A stretch of DNA of 64,000 nucleotides from Anoxynatronum sibiricum (GTDB lineage Bacteria > Bacillota > Clostridia > Peptostreptococcales > Tindalliaceae), in NCBI RefSeq assembly GCF_039414295.1, contig NZ_JBCITM010000006.1, positions 1 to 64,000 on the forward strand, read 5' to 3'. Every line of letters starts with the position of its first letter. The stretch's first letter is position 1. A program made the translations under genes and the position numbers. The notes under the pieces are model-generated. The model had not been told where the DNA came from, did not search any database, and was given only the letters and a program-made list of their open reading frames with translations. Of this stretch, positions 8,000 to 16,866 are shown one piece after another.

Positions 8000-10486
8000 C
8001 TATCCCTCCATTAATTGAACCAAGTGAGTAAACTCTTCGCGGATGCTCACCATATCGGCTAGAGATGTCCTTAGTGATTCTCTGCGCTCCAGGATTTCAT
8101 TTTCCGATTTCTTTTTTGTTGCAATCATCTCTTTTAATGTTTGGTTGTAAGCATTAATCATTTCAACAAATTTCTGTTCACTGTTTTCCATGGTCATCTG
8201 GTAACTGTCTTCCAGCGTTTGCTCAATGCTTTCCCTTAGCTTTTCTTCCAAATAGTACCATTCAGTCGATATATTGCGTGACAACCTTTCACGCGTCTGC
8301 ATCTCTTTTTGCTGCTTAATTTTTTTATATATAAAATGACTCCCCAGCAAGCCGCCAAAAAAAGCGATGGGGCCTAACAGAAAGCTACCTACCAAAAATC
8401 CCACACCTGCTGGCAATGAGACCTGCAACAGATCGTTACCATCCAGTTGGCTGTCAAACTGACCCGGCATTGAAAAGGCTGATTCAACTTGCGGTATTGT
8501 CAACATGCTTTCAAATTGCTGCTCACGATATTGCTGAAAATCATGGTTCAGTTCGGCAAAACGCCTTGAAATCTGTTGATTTATCTTTTTGATCCCTTCC
8601 GAAATTTTTGGGTAGAGTTGCTGATTTACCCACGCCTTCAAATCATTTTCCTCTTTTTGAATGGTTGCTGCAACCGTGGTGTGGTCAAGTTGTGGCATTG
8701 ATTCTATTTTGCGAATGATACTGTCTCTGCGTTGTTGCATGGCTGAGCTAAGGCCTTTCAACAGCTCATTTTGATACGATTCAAACTGTTGACGTGTTTG
8801 GGCCTTGATGTCTTCTTTTTGACTCAAAAGCTGATGTTCCTTCTGTTTGAAGTCGTTCAATCGTCTTTCGAGACTTTCCAGCGTATCGCCTAAATGATTA
8901 AACTGTATTTTCACCTCTGTCATTGTCGTTTCAATGACTTCATTGCTTCGCTTAATGGCCTGCTTAAGAAGTAACGCACCTTTTTCGGCCAGTAGAAACT
9001 GTTCAAAGGCTTCTTCAAATTGTTCAAAAGGAATCTTGTAACTGGGCTCAATTTCTCTATTTTTGACTTTTTGTACCAGCCGCTTGCGGGATGAAAGACC
9101 GAACACCTTTATACTTTGTTCTTTAGCATTGGTGAGTTTTCGGACATTTTCTTTCACATAACCAGAAATGCGCTCTCTGTTTTGTGATTCCACCAAGTCG
9201 ATCTTGTTTAACACATAAAAAACTTTCCCTAGATCAGCCTGATAAATATGTTCTCTTAAAAAACTTGTTTCTGAAGCGGAAAGCGGCTGCGTTGGATCCA
9301 GTAATAATATGGCTGCATCTGCTTTTGGTAGGAATTCGTAGGTGATGTTTTCTCCTGTCTCATTGATATCATTAACGCCTGGTGTGTCAATGATCATACA
9401 CCCACGTCGCCCAATTTCCGTTGGCCAGTATACTTCAGCTCTTTCAACCATCGATGCATTCTCCTGATACTGATCTTCCAGCGCGGTAATCCATTCTTTC
9501 AATTCCTCATTTTCAACATTTCGGGTAGAGCCATCTTTCATCTTCAGGATTACTCTAGGAGTTTCGCTGTAATGTACCATTGTTAAAGTAGCCGTTGTCG
9601 GCAACACATCCATGGGTAATACCATGTCGCCCAGCAAAGCATTCACAAACGTTGATTTTCCACGACTAAACTCACCAAGCACCACTACCTGGAAAACATT
9701 GCTCTCAATTCTTTGAATTGATTCATTAAAACCCGTTGCGTCATAACCCAGTTTCTTTGTGATGTTTTCAGCTTCTCTGAGTCTTTCGACAATGTGTTCT
9801 TTCATTTTTTGAAAATCATGTAGCGTCTCGTATTCTCCCCGATACCATAAAGTTCGGTCGATTTCTGCTGGTATAATTGCTTCTTCCATGGATTGCTGAG
9901 ATTTGGGAACAGGCGCTTCCAGCAACTTGGCCTGTAAGTCTTTACTTTGGGAAGTGGTTTCTTCTACAATATTTCCCACTGTTTCAGATGTTTTTTGCTT
10001 GCCAAAAAACTTTTTAACTTTTCCAAACCAGCCTTCCTGAACCTTTTCATTTTCTTTGGAAGCTTGGTTTGTCTGATACGATTCTTCCAGCGCAACACTC
10101 ACCCTATTTAACACTTCCGGCAGTTGCTTTAGATCATCAACCACTTTTTTGGCCGTATCATATGATATTTCATCGTCACCATGTGCCGCACGATTGCCTG
10201 TGTGAATCACTCTTTGCATCCAGGCAAACTCTTCGCTGCTGATAGATTGATCAGCTTTCAATAAATGTATTCTTTCCATGAGTGATGGTTGTTGTCCCTG
10301 AATGTCATCACTCTTTTGCATCACTGCTTTTAAGCTCACTTCCAAGGTTCTTCGGCTGGCGATCACTGATGTGACAGGACTGATTTCAACCGTCTTTTCC
10401 GCTTCCTGATACGCATTCAAATAGAGTTCCATTACTTTTTCCAGCTGATTATGTTGCGTTGTTTGCACCATAAATCTATTCGCCAC
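8000..10486 (-). CDS. Dynamin-like GTPase with DUF4145/HEPN-like N-terminal domain
   Basis: An 828-residue protein. Residues about 10-125 form a helical domain with SRRTLEVSLKAVM and a closing R-x-x-x-x-GNRAAHGD motif, resembling the DUF4145/HEPN-like fold. After a linker comes a dynamin GTPase: GEFSRGKSTFVNAL around 268-281, DTPGVND around 365 and NKID around 428. A hydrophobic, Gly-rich hairpin around 690-720 (LPAGVGFLVGSFLLGP) is the likely membrane paddle or anchor, flanked by long coiled-coil-like helices. Two different dynamin-like proteins side by side suggest a hetero-oligomer, as in known bacterial dynamin pairs. The start is uncertain: GTG at 10486 touches GGAGGG, and ATG at 10471 is the alternative. 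The next gene follows after 2 bases. Confidence 0.88.
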   Translation of the reverse strand: MANRFMVQTTQHNQLEKVMELYLNAYQEAEKTVEISPVTSVIASRRTLEVSLKAVMQKSDDIQGQQPSLMERIHLLKADQSISSEEFAWMQRVIHTGNRAAHGDDEISYDTAKKVVDDLKQLPEVLNRVSVALEESYQTNQASKENEKVQEGWFGKVKKFFGKQKTSETVGNIVEETTSQSKDLQAKLLEAPVPKSQQSMEEAIIPAEIDRTLWYRGEYETLHDFQKMKEHIVERLREAENITKKLGYDATGFNESIQRIESNVFQVVVLGEFSRGKSTFVNALLGDMVLPMDVLPTTATLTMVHYSETPRVILKMKDGSTRNVENEELKEWITALEDQYQENASMVERAEVYWPTEIGRRGCMIIDTPGVNDINETGENITYEFLPKADAAILLLDPTQPLSASETSFLREHIYQADLGKVFYVLNKIDLVESQNRERISGYVKENVRKLTNAKEQSIKVFGLSSRKRLVQKVKNREIEPSYKIPFEQFEEAFEQFLLAEKGALLLKQAIKRSNEVIETTMTEVKIQFNHLGDTLESLERRLNDFKQKEHQLLSQKEDIKAQTRQQFESYQNELLKGLSSAMQQRRDSIIRKIESMPQLDHTTVAATIQKEENDLKAWVNQQLYPKISEGIKKINQQISRRFAELNHDFQQYREQQFESMLTIPQVESAFSMPGQFDSQLDGNDLLQVSLPAGVGFLVGSFLLGPIAFFGGLLGSHFIYKKIKQQKEMQTRERLSRNISTEWYYLEEKLRESIEQTLEDSYQMTMENSEQKFVEMINAYNQTLKEMIATKKKSENEILERRESLRTSLADMVSIREEFTHLVQLMEG

Positions 10487-10515
10487 CCCTCCATCATGGA
10501 TTTGATGTTATTTGA

Positions 10516-11463
10516 TTATGCCTGCATGATGAAACTGTGCTGGCATTTTGGACATGTCACCTTAACGGATTTATGTCTCTTTGGCAACTTCAGCGTTGTG
10601 TCACACTTATGACAGATGATCATGATGGTGTTGTCCATGTATCGATTCAGTGTGGCTGCATACCCGCCTTCCGTCTGCCAATTGAAAAGCTCTTTTGCTC
10701 TCATAACCGTCCATGGATGGGTATTGCCCATAACCGAAAAGAGTTTTGCTGCTTTATCCATGCGCTCGTAATCATAATCTTCGAAAGCCTGGGCTTGTCT
10801 TTTGAAGGATTCAACGTTGACCTTGTCATAAAAACGCTCTGGCAGACCTGCTATTTTCATGAGGGTGGTTGTGCTTGCATCAATGTTCTGAGCTGTTAGC
10901 AGCCCTGCCCGGTCTGCCGTAAACTCAGACATTCGATACCAGTGTAATAAAGCAAGTGTTATGGCTTGTGCCGCCAATTCACCCACACCAAAGGTGACAT
11001 ACCCAAGACGTTTTCCAATTTCTGGCAGCACCATACTGATTTGCCGGTAAAGCATGTGATTGCTCTTAATATGACCCAGCTCGTGACCGAACAAATACAT
11101 GAGTTCATCATCTGTAAGTAAATCAAGGCATCCTGAATGAAACACCAACGCCGGTTCTTCAATGCCTGCTACAAAGGCATTCACGCTGTAATCATACTTG
11201 ATATATAGAGCCGGAATTTTTTCCATCTCCATGATACGACACGAGTTTAGCAGCATCCGATGAATTCTGGGAAAGTTGTCTTTGTCTACTTGCAGGTAGC
11301 TTCCGGCAAACTGCATCTTATATAGTCTTTCCGCCCAGTGTTTATAGAATGCTTTAACCAGTGTGTCAAACCCTTTTGCCTTTTTTAGCTGTTCCAGTGC
11401 CATCCTGTCGAAGCGGTGTTCATATTCGAAAGGTTGGAGTCCCTGAAGTATAATTCTACCCAT
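10516..11463 (-). CDS. M48-family zinc metalloprotease with C-terminal zinc ribbon
   Basis: A 315-residue protease. The zinc-binding HELGH motif is at residues 127-131, preceded by DELMYLFG as in M48 (HtpX/Oma1-like) enzymes. The later EFTADRAG (around 180) supplies the third zinc ligand. Unlike HtpX, it has no clear cluster of membrane segments. The C-terminus carries a zinc ribbon with two CxxC pairs (ICHKCDTT and VTCPKCQHS) separated by 16 residues, which may bind a partner. The gene lies 29 bases before the dynamin pair, so it may process or regulate membrane proteins of the same system. Confidence 0.9.
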   Translation of the reverse strand: MGRIILQGLQPFEYEHRFDRMALEQLKKAKGFDTLVKAFYKHWAERLYKMQFAGSYLQVDKDNFPRIHRMLLNSCRIMEMEKIPALYIKYDYSVNAFVAGIEEPALVFHSGCLDLLTDDELMYLFGHELGHIKSNHMLYRQISMVLPEIGKRLGYVTFGVGELAAQAITLALLHWYRMSEFTADRAGLLTAQNIDASTTTLMKIAGLPERFYDKVNVESFKRQAQAFEDYDYERMDKAAKLFSVMGNTHPWTVMRAKELFNWQTEGGYAATLNRYMDNTIMIICHKCDTTLKLPKRHKSVKVTCPKCQHSFIMQA

Positions 11464-11505
11464 GCCTCATTCACTTCCATCCGTTGATCTTCACCTTATT
11501 AGTCG

Positions 11506-12204
11506 TTATACTATAGATGCTTTGAGCACTTGATAGGCCGTCATGATATTGCGGCTTCTTGTTGTGGCTGCTTCAATGACGATCTCTGGGCACCCACCCT
11601 TGACTAGTTTTTCTACATTATAGGATTCAAGGAGTGATGCTTTCTTTGACTCCAATTCTTCCACTGTGAATGGTTGACTTAAACCCATAATTTCAGCACT
11701 TTCTTGCATATCCATGGCTTCTGTTATGTCAATATCATCAAAACCTGGTGCTTCCATTTCCTGATATGCCATCTTCTCTGCTTCCAATTCCTCAATGTAT
11801 TCCATAAAGGTTTGGACAATGTTGTTCGCAAAAGTCTCAAGTTTTTCTTCACGGTTTTTTTCCCCGCCATCAAAGTTGCTTCCGCTAATACCGATGTAAT
11901 CTGCGCCAATGGCATCCCAAAAATCATTGGCAGCAAACAAAGTAGGGTCTTGTTGCAGTTTTTCCAGAGCTTTCAAGAACAATTCTTCCATTTCCACTTG
12001 ATCTTTTTCGGTATCTCGGTATTGTTCAAACATGCTATCTAAAATATAGTTTGCATATATTTCCAGGTTTCGCTGTACATGTTCTTTGTTGATGGTCTTG
12101 TTGACAATTCGCTTGGTTCCTCTTATGGAGGCATAAACCAACGATCTTACAACCCAGATTCCTACAAAGAACAGGATTGCCAGCAGTAAAAGCATACCTT
12201 CCAT
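11506..12204 (-). CDS. Membrane-anchored protein with degenerate J-like C-terminus
   Basis: A 232-residue protein. Residues 3-22 are a membrane anchor, followed by a charged helical region and a strongly acidic middle. The last ~65 residues (GLSQPFTVEELESKKASLL... to NIMTAYQVLKA) have the helix pattern and closing A-x-x-R-x-x-x-I-x-x-AYQVL of a J domain, but the HPD tripeptide needed to stimulate Hsp70 is missing (YNVEKL lies there). This is a pattern reading, not an established family assignment. GGAAGGAGATG precedes the start. The neighbour 16 bases upstream is a true J-domain protein, so the two may act as an active/inactive pair. Confidence 0.6.
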   Translation of the reverse strand: MEGMLLLLAILFFVGIWVVRSLVYASIRGTKRIVNKTINKEHVQRNLEIYANYILDSMFEQYRDTEKDQVEMEELFLKALEKLQQDPTLFAANDFWDAIGADYIGISGSNFDGGEKNREEKLETFANNIVQTFMEYIEELEAEKMAYQEMEAPGFDDIDITEAMDMQESAEIMGLSQPFTVEELESKKASLLESYNVEKLVKGGCPEIVIEAATTRSRNIMTAYQVLKASIV

Positions 12205-12220
12205 TGTTTACATCTCCTTC

Positions 12221-12739
12221 CTATTTCAATTCCCCGTTCGCAATCATTTCGTATGCACGATTGATTTCAATCACCCTTTTATGTAACAAAGTCACGAGGT
12301 CTTCCGGCATTTCAAGGTGAGCGTACTTGTCTGGATGGTATTTTAGGATCTGTTTTCTGTACTGCTTTTTTACAGTATAAATATCGTCTCCCGGCTTGCA
12401 GTTTAGCATTTCGTATGGTGACAACGGCATTTCATTCTCTTCCAACTCATTTGATTCTTTAGTATGATTGTTCTCTTCACCTGGTGAAGCGCTTTCTTTG
12501 GAATAATCTCTTTGTGCAACGTATTCTTTCTTTTCAAGCTCAGGCAAAAACAAAATGATGAGCAGTGCAATAAAGTGTAATAAACCCCCTAAAACAAGCC
12601 ATGCAAAAACATTGCGATTTTTCTTGCTTGCTAGTACTGCACATCCGATTGCCGTGAAGATGAGTAAAAAATACAATCGATACACTCCTCTCAGATTACA
12701 CAATGGTACTTCCGCTTTATGCAAGCATTGACCATTCAT
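12221..12739 (-). CDS. Membrane J-domain (DnaJ-like) protein
   Basis: About 172 residues. Two hydrophobic segments lie near the N-terminus (YFLLIFTAIGCAVLA and WLVLGGLLHFIALLIILFL), then an acidic linker. A C-terminal J domain starts at SPYEMLNCKPGDD and includes the intact catalytic motif KYHPDK and a closing RVIEINRAYEMI. J domains recruit and activate DnaK. Here the co-chaperone is membrane-bound and would direct Hsp70 to the membrane complex encoded nearby. The longer frame opens at 12820 but overlaps the upstream gene, so ATG at 12739 was chosen. The ribosome binding site there is weak, so the start is uncertain. Confidence 0.85.
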   Translation of the reverse strand: MNGQCLHKAEVPLCNLRGVYRLYFLLIFTAIGCAVLASKKNRNVFAWLVLGGLLHFIALLIILFLPELEKKEYVAQRDYSKESASPGEENNHTKESNELEENEMPLSPYEMLNCKPGDDIYTVKKQYRKQILKYHPDKYAHLEMPEDLVTLLHKRVIEINRAYEMIANGELK

Positions 12740-12765
12740 TATTATAATCTCTTGTCTGATTGATT

Positions 12766-13800
12766 TTATGTTTTTCCAGCCTGATGATGGTCTTCTCCTT
12801 GGCCGCGCCATCTTTCCCACATTTCCTTTGGTTTCGAGAACACACTTTCCACCTTTTCTTTGCTGTAGGTAAAAGCGTCTTCTGCATTCTTTTTTGTCAG
12901 GTTCACGGTGGCCTGACGGATCCGCACTGCGTTATCTTTCACCACCAAGCCCAGCAAGCGACAGGCCTGAAGCGAGGCTAATTTTCGAACCAACCGCCGT
13001 TCCGGAGCCGCCAGGCTTCCCATATATTGCTGGGCAATGAGCCCCACCCGGAGGGTGAGATAGGCGTTGGCAATGCCCTGGGCGGTGGAATTGATGATCA
13101 GGTTCACCGCTGCTGTGGCGCCGGGCACCAGGGAGGAAAAAAGGGAGCCGAAGATGGTGGTCATAAGAGGTTCCAACTGCTCGTCCATTAACTCTAAATC
13201 GTCGATTTCCCTGGCCAGGAGTACCGTTGCCCCCACATTAAAGTACAGGGCCGCCAACTGGCGGAGCCCTGGCCTTTGACGGTACAGGTGGGCGATGTGC
13301 CAGATGAGGCGAGTAAGGCTTATGAAGACAAAGAGGCCGTCAAGGCTGCCATTTTGAATGATGGCGGTGGTGACAAACACCTGGGAAGCGGTGTCACGAC
13401 TCTTAGTTTCTGCACCTTTGTTGAGAAAAGCCAGCTGTTCCAAGAGAACTTCTTCTGGTGCGTCCTGGGGCAGAAGGCTAAAACCTGCCTTTCGCAGTGC
13501 CGGATTGTCATTCAACTGGAGAATCAGGTCTTTTCGGTACAGGCGCCGGCCTTCCGCGTCTTTCTCCTCCGGCAGGGGTAGGGGACGGGGGAGTGTCATA
13601 AAGGCGTAGAGGGGATAAAGAATGCCGTACCCGATGATGCCTGCCAGAAGCAGTAAAAACCCTTTGCCAAGCAGGTGGTGCTGCGCATTAACCTGCCGGT
13701 ACATCCCCATCACCTGGCCAATAAACATAATGAGTCCCAGGAGCAGCAGGGCTGTTAAGAGCAGCTTAATTATTTTCCATGTTTTGTATTCCACCAACAC
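12766..13800 (-). CDS. YcjF/DUF697-family membrane protein
   Basis: A 344-residue protein. Two N-terminal membrane segments lie at about residues 10-30 and 45-68. The body around 135-280 has the DUF697/YcjF pattern: QNGSLDGLFVFISLTRLIWHIAHLYRQRPG, then a helical core ending in GIANAYLTLRVGLIAQQYM. In proteobacteria YcjF is encoded beside the YcjX GTPase in the phage-shock membrane-stress regulon. Here the neighbours are dynamin-like GTPases, which fits a GTPase-partner role at the membrane, though this is inference. The GTG start at 13800 follows GGGAGAG, and an in-frame GTG at 13794 is possible. Confidence 0.75.
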   Translation of the reverse strand: MLVEYKTWKIIKLLLTALLLLGLIMFIGQVMGMYRQVNAQHHLLGKGFLLLLAGIIGYGILYPLYAFMTLPRPLPLPEEKDAEGRRLYRKDLILQLNDNPALRKAGFSLLPQDAPEEVLLEQLAFLNKGAETKSRDTASQVFVTTAIIQNGSLDGLFVFISLTRLIWHIAHLYRQRPGLRQLAALYFNVGATVLLAREIDDLELMDEQLEPLMTTIFGSLFSSLVPGATAAVNLIINSTAQGIANAYLTLRVGLIAQQYMGSLAAPERRLVRKLASLQACRLLGLVVKDNAVRIRQATVNLTKKNAEDAFTYSKEKVESVFSKPKEMWERWRGQGEDHHQAGKT

Positions 13801-13857
13801 CTCTCCCTTCCGTACCGATTTGTTTCCTTGGACTAATCCATTGACCTTTTATGATGG

Positions 13858-14040
13858 TCATTTCAGTTTTTTGCTGTAGAAAAGGCCGGTTCCAGGTACT
13901 CCCAGGGACAGACGTTTGCCCCTTTTCCCAATGGTAAATTTGGCTCCTCTTGGTCCGAAAGACAGGGAAGGCCCTGATTTACTCATGTTCAGGGTAATGC
14001 CTTTGGCGATTTTTTTTCGTTTGAAAAACCGGAGGCTCAT
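13858..14040 (-). CDS. DUF4236 domain protein
   Basis: A 60-residue basic protein that is essentially one DUF4236 domain: MSLRFFKRKKIAKG, then NMSKSGPSLSFGPRGAKFTIGKRGKRLSLGVPGTGLFY. The function of this family is unknown. It often appears as an N-terminal module of larger proteins, and here it stands alone. The ATG at 14040 was chosen over the upstream ATG at 14097 because GGAAAGGAAAA lies just before it and the domain begins there. It is the smallest gene in the operon, between the CHAT protease and the YcjF-like protein. Confidence 0.8.
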   Translation of the reverse strand: MSLRFFKRKKIAKGITLNMSKSGPSLSFGPRGAKFTIGKRGKRLSLGVPGTGLFYSKKLK

Positions 14041-14096
14041 TAAAATTTTCCTTTCCAGTTTATTGTTGATTGATGGGCACAGTAAGCAGTTGGCCA

Positions 14097-16241
14097 TCAG
14101 TCCATGCCCAGGACCCGGTAAAATCCCCAGGTGCCAGGGATCACCCGGTGGGTATGGGCCTGGCGGCGCTGGTCTTCCAATTGCTGTTTCATGGCTTCTT
14201 TCAGGCTGTCTATTGCGCTGCCACCTGCCAGGTAGCCATGGTAAAAGGCGGCGGCTATCTGTTGGGCATGCCTGTCGGTTACCGGCTGCAGGGTGGCCAC
14301 CACCTGACGGGCACCGGCATGGGAAAAGAGGTTGGCCAGTGAATAAGGGGGCTCTTTCAGGGGTGTTTCTCCCATGGCGGTCTGGCAGCCAGAAAGGAAC
14401 ACCAGCCGGGCTTTCAGGGGGACTGACAGGAAGTGCCGGCTCATGATTTCCCAGATGTGGGTGGCACCTTCTTCTTCTTTGGCCATGAGCATGCCCACGG
14501 TGTCCAGGTCTGACAGGGTCCAGACTTCTCCCGGCGGGCGGTGTGCGTAGCGGTTCAGAAAATCTGTCTGGAAGGAAAATCCGTGGCCTGCCCGGTGGAC
14601 CAGGTCTGCCTGGGAAAGTGCCTGGGTTAAGGCGGCGTCTTCCACCGAGGGGGAAAGTTCTGTCAGCTGGCAGTCTTTCTTGGACAGCTGACTCCTTACC
14701 TGGAAGGCTTCCCGGCGAATGGCCTGTGCCGGCGGGTACTTCACATCATGGTGAAGAAGGGGCGCCTGGCTTTGGTCCCACAGGAGAAGGGCCTTCGTCG
14801 GCTGTTTCTGGGAGGGGGGTTCTTTCACCAGGTCATGGGGGCTTTCTAAATAGATGGTGGTCTGTGTTTCCAGCACCAGCTGGTGCTGGTGGTTTTCCAG
14901 AAGGTCAAAGGGCAGATCCCAGAGAAAATCATCTGGCAGGATAACGAGCTTGTCTGGTTCAGCGCCGGTTTCCTCCCGGTATAACTGGAGGGCGGGGGCC
15001 ACCAGGTGCTGGTACAGCTCCTTGGCCGTTTCATGGTAAAGGGCTTCTTCTTTGTCCCGCCATGCCTGGATCAGTGTGTCCAGTTGGTCCCGCAGGGTTT
15101 CTGCCCTGGGGATTTTCAGCAGCTGGTGATGGCCCTGGGAGGTGAAAAGGCTTAACACCAGGTAAGGGGCCTCTGGTGGCTCCTGCAGGGCGGTTTCATC
15201 CAGGGTACGGGGGCGGACCAGGTGGTAATCCATCATCAGGGTGTTGGCGGGCAGGTGGCTTCTCAGGGTCTCTGGCTCCGGTAAAAGCAGGGTGCCACCA
15301 GCGGTATGGGTGTGGACCAACCCTTTAAAAACCGCCAGGTGGGACTGGAGCTGGGAAGATGGCCGGCAGCTGTCGGGTGTCTCAGGTTCTTCCCGGCTTC
15401 CCGCCCAGCGGGCCAGGATGGTTTCACTGGCTTTCAGGCCGTAAAAGTAGAGGTGGAGCTGGTCTTGTGCCTGAGGGAGGGCGGCCATCAGGTCATAGGC
15501 CCGCCGGGCCCCTTCCTGGTAGGTGGCTTCTGCAGAATCCTGATCCCCGACTTTTTCGTAGGCCATGGCCAGGTCCGGGTATTCCATCAGGGACAGGATG
15601 CCGTCGAAATAAAGGGTGTGTTTTTTCCCTTCAAGGCTGGTTTTAAGGTGGTGAATGGCTTCCTGCCACTGGTGCTGCAACAGGGCGATGATGCCAAGGT
15701 GGTGGTGTAGTGAGGGGTACAGGGGGCGCTGGTGTTCCTGGCTCCAGCGGAGTACCTCTTGGTAGTTTTCCCGGGCTTTTTGGAGGCTGCCTTCTTTCCA
15801 GTGACAGGCGGCCCTCAGGAGAAGCTGTTCTTCCATGTCCAACCGACTGGGGTAGGGTGGGTCATACCCATCTGAAAGCACTGCTTCCACCTTGTCCAAC
15901 AGCTGGTGGGCCTTATCCACCTCTTTTCCCTGCAGGTACAGGCCCGCCAGGTGTCCCATGGCGATCATAGCTTCCGGTCCCTGGGTTTGGCCGGCAATGG
16001 CCAGCCCTTCCAGCGCTTTTGTCAGGCACTCTTGGGCCTGGCGGGGCTGGCCGGTGAGCATGTGGGTCTGGCCCAGGGGGAGGTAAAGTTCTGCCTGCTC
16101 AAAGGCAAGGCGGGCCGATCCCTGGGTTCTTTTTTCAAGGATGGTTAAGGCTTTTGTCAGGTGGTGGAGTGTCTGGGGGTAATTTTCCTGGCAAAAGGCG
16201 TCAAAGCCCCGTTGCCGGTGGTCATTCAGATCATTTTTCAT
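14097..16241 (-). CDS. TPR-CHAT protease
   Basis: A 714-residue protein with about 300 N-terminal residues of tetratricopeptide-like helical repeats and a C-terminal CHAT (caspase-like) peptidase domain. The catalytic dyad is visible as His553 in LVHRAGHG and Cys619 in VFLSGCQTA, each in the right sequence setting. CHAT proteases are activated by signals sensed through their partners or repeats and cleave protein targets; some act in immunity-like pathways. The gene overlaps the anti-sigma-like gene by 11 bases, so production is translationally coupled. Plausible substrates are the adjacent anti-sigma-like protein or a membrane component of the operon. That is a hypothesis only. Confidence 0.92.
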   Translation of the reverse strand: MKNDLNDHRQRGFDAFCQENYPQTLHHLTKALTILEKRTQGSARLAFEQAELYLPLGQTHMLTGQPRQAQECLTKALEGLAIAGQTQGPEAMIAMGHLAGLYLQGKEVDKAHQLLDKVEAVLSDGYDPPYPSRLDMEEQLLLRAACHWKEGSLQKARENYQEVLRWSQEHQRPLYPSLHHHLGIIALLQHQWQEAIHHLKTSLEGKKHTLYFDGILSLMEYPDLAMAYEKVGDQDSAEATYQEGARRAYDLMAALPQAQDQLHLYFYGLKASETILARWAGSREEPETPDSCRPSSQLQSHLAVFKGLVHTHTAGGTLLLPEPETLRSHLPANTLMMDYHLVRPRTLDETALQEPPEAPYLVLSLFTSQGHHQLLKIPRAETLRDQLDTLIQAWRDKEEALYHETAKELYQHLVAPALQLYREETGAEPDKLVILPDDFLWDLPFDLLENHQHQLVLETQTTIYLESPHDLVKEPPSQKQPTKALLLWDQSQAPLLHHDVKYPPAQAIRREAFQVRSQLSKKDCQLTELSPSVEDAALTQALSQADLVHRAGHGFSFQTDFLNRYAHRPPGEVWTLSDLDTVGMLMAKEEEGATHIWEIMSRHFLSVPLKARLVFLSGCQTAMGETPLKEPPYSLANLFSHAGARQVVATLQPVTDRHAQQIAAAFYHGYLAGGSAIDSLKEAMKQQLEDQRRQAHTHRVIPGTWGFYRVLGMD

Positions 16242-16863
16242 GCCCCGGCTCCTCCAGGTACACCAGGTGGTCCCCCGGGGGCAGGTCTGTTACCTGGGCT
16301 TCCCAAGCATGGTCAGGGGGGCTTCCCAGAGGTGTAAAGGTCACAGTGAGTTTGCGGGGTGGTGTTTCGGTGGAAACGGCTTGCAGGTAGACTTCTGGCA
16401 GCTCTTCTTCCAGAAACCCTTCCAGTCGGATCCGCAGGATATTGTCATGGGTGGCTATGCTGACGCTGCGGTCCCCGGTTTGGGACACTCCCATGAGTTC
16501 GGTGGTGGTATCCCCGGTGTCTTCACCCCGGAGGACCACCGGTGCCAAGTGCAGCTGGGGTGCGCTGTGGTTGCCCCAGTCTTTCAGGGCCTGGCCCATG
16601 CTTTTTAACCGCAGGGTGTTTTCATGGACGCTGATGTGGAGGACGCTTAACAGGGAGCGCTGGTGTGTGTTTAGGGTACTGCCCCATTTTTGCAGCAGTG
16701 TTTCCAGGCGGTTCAGTGCGTATGCCTGATGCTGGCAGGCTGGACACTGGCCCAGGTGGGTGTAAAAAAGGGCTGCCATGGTTTCTTCCAGGCAGCCCTT
16801 TCGTTCCTGTTCCAGCAGGTCTTCCATCTGCTGGACGCTATAACAGTCTTGGGTGGCTGACAT
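16231..16863 (-). CDS. Zinc-finger anti-sigma-like protein
   Basis: A 210-residue soluble protein. The anti-sigma zinc-binding pattern H-x3-C-x2-C is at His36, Cys40 and Cys43 (YTHLGQCPACQ), inside a short helical domain. No membrane segment follows, so any signal must be cytoplasmic. The C-terminal half is beta-rich and unrecognised. The gene starts 3 bases after the sigma gene ends and overlaps the CHAT gene, the usual arrangement for a sigma/anti-sigma pair. A CHAT protease next to an anti-sigma factor suggests regulated proteolysis, but this is untested. Confidence 0.72.
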   Translation of the reverse strand: MSATQDCYSVQQMEDLLEQERKGCLEETMAALFYTHLGQCPACQHQAYALNRLETLLQKWGSTLNTHQRSLLSVLHISVHENTLRLKSMGQALKDWGNHSAPQLHLAPVVLRGEDTGDTTTELMGVSQTGDRSVSIATHDNILRIRLEGFLEEELPEVYLQAVSTETPPRKLTVTFTPLGSPPDHAWEAQVTDLPPGDHLVYLEEPGHEK

Positions 16864-16866
16864 AGG

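Noticed and set aside
15306..15710. Long open frame on the plus strand within the CHAT gene
   Set aside because: It is antisense to a strong coding region with clear motifs, has biased composition typical of a shadow frame and shows no ribosome binding site or family pattern.
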